A stretch of DNA of 64,000 bases from an uncultured Aquimarina sp. (GTDB lineage: Bacteria > Bacteroidota > Bacteroidia > Flavobacteriales > Flavobacteriaceae). Position 1 is the first letter of the stretch; every line of letters begins with the position of its first letter. Made by a program: the position numbers and the translations under genes. This document shows positions 62,829 through 64,000 of this stretch, in pieces. The notes under the pieces were generated by a model. It worked only from the letters and a program-made list of their open reading frames with translations, made no database searches and was not told the origin of the DNA. Location of the stretch: contig CANMLG010000006.1 in assembly GCA_947498765.1 (NCBI GenBank), forward strand, positions 62,001 to 126,000. Direction: 5' to 3'.

Positions 62829-63169
62829 AAAAAAAATTGTAGGTGCTTTCCTATTTTAGCGTTACAAAAACAGATCATGAAAATCCTTAGTATCGTTTTT
62901 TTTGAGACAAAATTAGTTTTTTGCTCATTTGTTAAAATTGGAAATATTTAGTTTTAATTAAAAAGCAGCTTTTTATCAATAAATTCGGTAGTTCAGCATT
63001 AATGTAAATAATGAGTAAATTAAGTTTATCCCACTAATAAGTAACTGTGTCGACAATAATTCTCATTATTTATAGTAACGAAACATATCTGTAAGATTTT
63101 TAGATTTCTGATTTTTATAATGAGATTATAAATATATTTTGCAATTAATAAAGAACTAAACATAAACTA

Positions 63170-64000
63170 ATGAATCGTAAAAACATACTAAAAATTTCAG
63201 CACTACTTTTAGCAAGTCTTGGTCTGAATGCTCAAACAGTAACAAAACTAAGTACGGATCAATTTGAATTTGTAGAAGGTCCAGTTTGGGATGGGACAGA
63301 TATTATTTATTTTTCTGATATACCAGCTAGCAAAGTAATATCATATACATTGAGTACAAATACATTTGCAGAGGCCTTTGGAAATACAAACCGTTCAAAT
63401 GGATTAATGTTCAACAAAGATTTTGATTTAATAGTATGCGAAGGTGAAGCAGGAAGAATTACTAGACGTGAAGTTGATGGAACAATTTTAGAAACATTAG
63501 CTTCAGAATTTAATGGAATTCGTTTTAACGACCCTAATGACTTATGTATAGATAAAAAAGGAGGGATTTATTTTACAGATCCTAATTTTGTATTTACTCA
63601 CCAGCCAGAAAATAGATTGTATTACAGAAATAGTGAAGGTGAAATATCAATACAAGAAACTTTTCCAAATAATGACACGAGTACTCCTGATAACAGAGAT
63701 AAACCAAATGGAGTTATTATATCGCCAGATGGTCTAACTTTATATGTCGATAATACATTTAGTAAAAATGTTTACAAATATGATATTGATCAAATAACAG
63801 GTGCGTTGAGTAACAAAACACTTTTTGGTGAATTGCCAGATAATTCAGCCAATACAGGAGCAGATGGTATGGCTGTAGACGCTTCAGGAAAGTTGTATGT
63901 AACAGCCAAAGCAGCTATTCATGTTTTTGATGGTTCTCAATTAGCACCGATTAGTACTATTACAGGTTTTAATGAGAGTGTTACTAATTGTACTTTTGGT
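63170..64000 (+). CDS. second SMP-30/gluconolactonase-like secreted protein, cut by the window end
   Basis: The ATG at 63170 opens a frame that stays open to the last base (277 codons visible). It has a signal peptide (ending GLNAQ), then an SMP-30 propeller collinear with the protein at 60553. FEFVEGPVWDG, FNDPNDLCIDKKGG and TGADGMAVDASGK keep the three metal-ligand positions, and roughly two-thirds of residues look identical to the first copy by eye. A short extra loop (NNDTSTPDNRDK) is present. The missing C-terminal part may again contain CBM6 and T9SS domains, but that cannot be seen here. It is a tandem duplication. Confidence 0.85.
   Translation, partial: MNRKNILKISALLLASLGLNAQTVTKLSTDQFEFVEGPVWDGTDIIYFSDIPASKVISYTLSTNTFAEAFGNTNRSNGLMFNKDFDLIVCEGEAGRITRREVDGTILETLASEFNGIRFNDPNDLCIDKKGGIYFTDPNFVFTHQPENRLYYRNSEGEISIQETFPNNDTSTPDNRDKPNGVIISPDGLTLYVDNTFSKNVYKYDIDQITGALSNKTLFGELPDNSANTGADGMAVDASGKLYVTAKAAIHVFDGSQLAPISTITGFNESVTNCTFG

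Larger units (their letters stand above)
62665..63169. other. intergenic region between the two SMP-30-like genes
   Basis: A 505-bp AT-rich spacer with the terminator of the first gene (62695-62733), a small CCCTG/CAGGG palindrome (62815-62828) and no ORF of coding character. The promoter for the second gene must lie here. TATTTTG near 63136 is a weak -7 candidate. Confidence 0.55.

Noticed and set aside
62878..62952. Short 24-codon frame between the two SMP-30-like genes
   Set aside because: No conserved pattern, no promoter and AT-rich composition like the surrounding non-coding sequence.
1..64000. tRNA, rRNA, prophage or integrase genes
   Set aside because: A reading of both strands gave no tRNA-like cloverleaf, rRNA block, phage structural gene, recombinase or transposase.

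Overview
The window looks like a chromosomal segment of a marine, agar-degrading member of the Bacteroidetes, most likely Flavobacteriia. It is AT-rich. Promoter-like TAnnTTTG (-7) motifs of the Bacteroidetes type precede many genes. There are many lipoproteins and type IX secretion (T9SS) sorting domains, a PorP/SprF gene, a gliding-motility-type C-terminal domain and TonB-dependent outer-membrane proteins. The genes with agarolytic signatures (GH86, GH16) point to red-algal galactans as a food source. The species cannot be named from this sequence. I saw no tRNA, rRNA, CRISPR array, prophage, integrase or transposase gene.

Layout. 1-2612: end of a surface-polysaccharide or glycosylation cluster (partial GT4 glycosyltransferase, FdtA-like sugar ketoisomerase, two GT2 glycosyltransferases). 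2645-8385: ftsE, and divergent from it a 1002-residue TPR protein followed by an outer-membrane beta-barrel. 9115-14124: a gatC-gatA-gatB::aspS operon in which GatB and aspartyl-tRNA synthetase are one 1111-residue protein. 14423-20714: small lipocalin-like lipoproteins around a probable metal-uptake operon (Cys-motif membrane protein, TonB-dependent receptor, PepSY membrane protein). 20860-24173: free methionine sulfoxide reductase and a secreted GH86 agarase or porphyranase. 24749-36165: housekeeping genes (queE, HerA-like ATPase, hydrolase, rluF, rsgA, dtd, MazG-like, aroA, queA). 36336-43631: an OmpA/PD40 protein, a PorP/SprF protein and a giant repeat protein with a T9SS type B tail, in one operon. 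44278-47518: AEC transporter and UvrD/PcrA helicase. 47951-52343: GH16 agarase-like enzyme, FMN-binding glutamate-synthase-like protein, VOC protein. 52450-57541: small membrane and regulatory genes, O-methyltransferase, OmpA/LamG-like protein. 57693-64000: kynureninase, a beta-helix lipoprotein, and two tandem SMP-30/gluconolactonase-like proteins, the first carrying two CBM6-like modules and a T9SS tail, the second cut by the window end.

How the genes fit together. The GH86, GH16 and SMP-30/CBM6 proteins are all predicted to leave the cell through T9SS and could attack agar or porphyran outside. No SusC/SusD pair, sulfatase or HTCS regulator lies nearby, so this is a scattered agarolytic set and not a classic polysaccharide-utilisation locus. 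The gat operon would make Asn-tRNA and/or Gln-tRNA by transamidation, with the misacylating synthetase tied to the amidotransferase.

The observations most worth checking are the GatB-AspRS fusion with its unusual GatC, a family of intergenic inverted-repeat (MITE-like) elements (two copies about 176-178 bp and one short relative), the secreted lactonase-fold/CBM6 proteins, and a Cys-motif small protein ahead of the TonB receptor.
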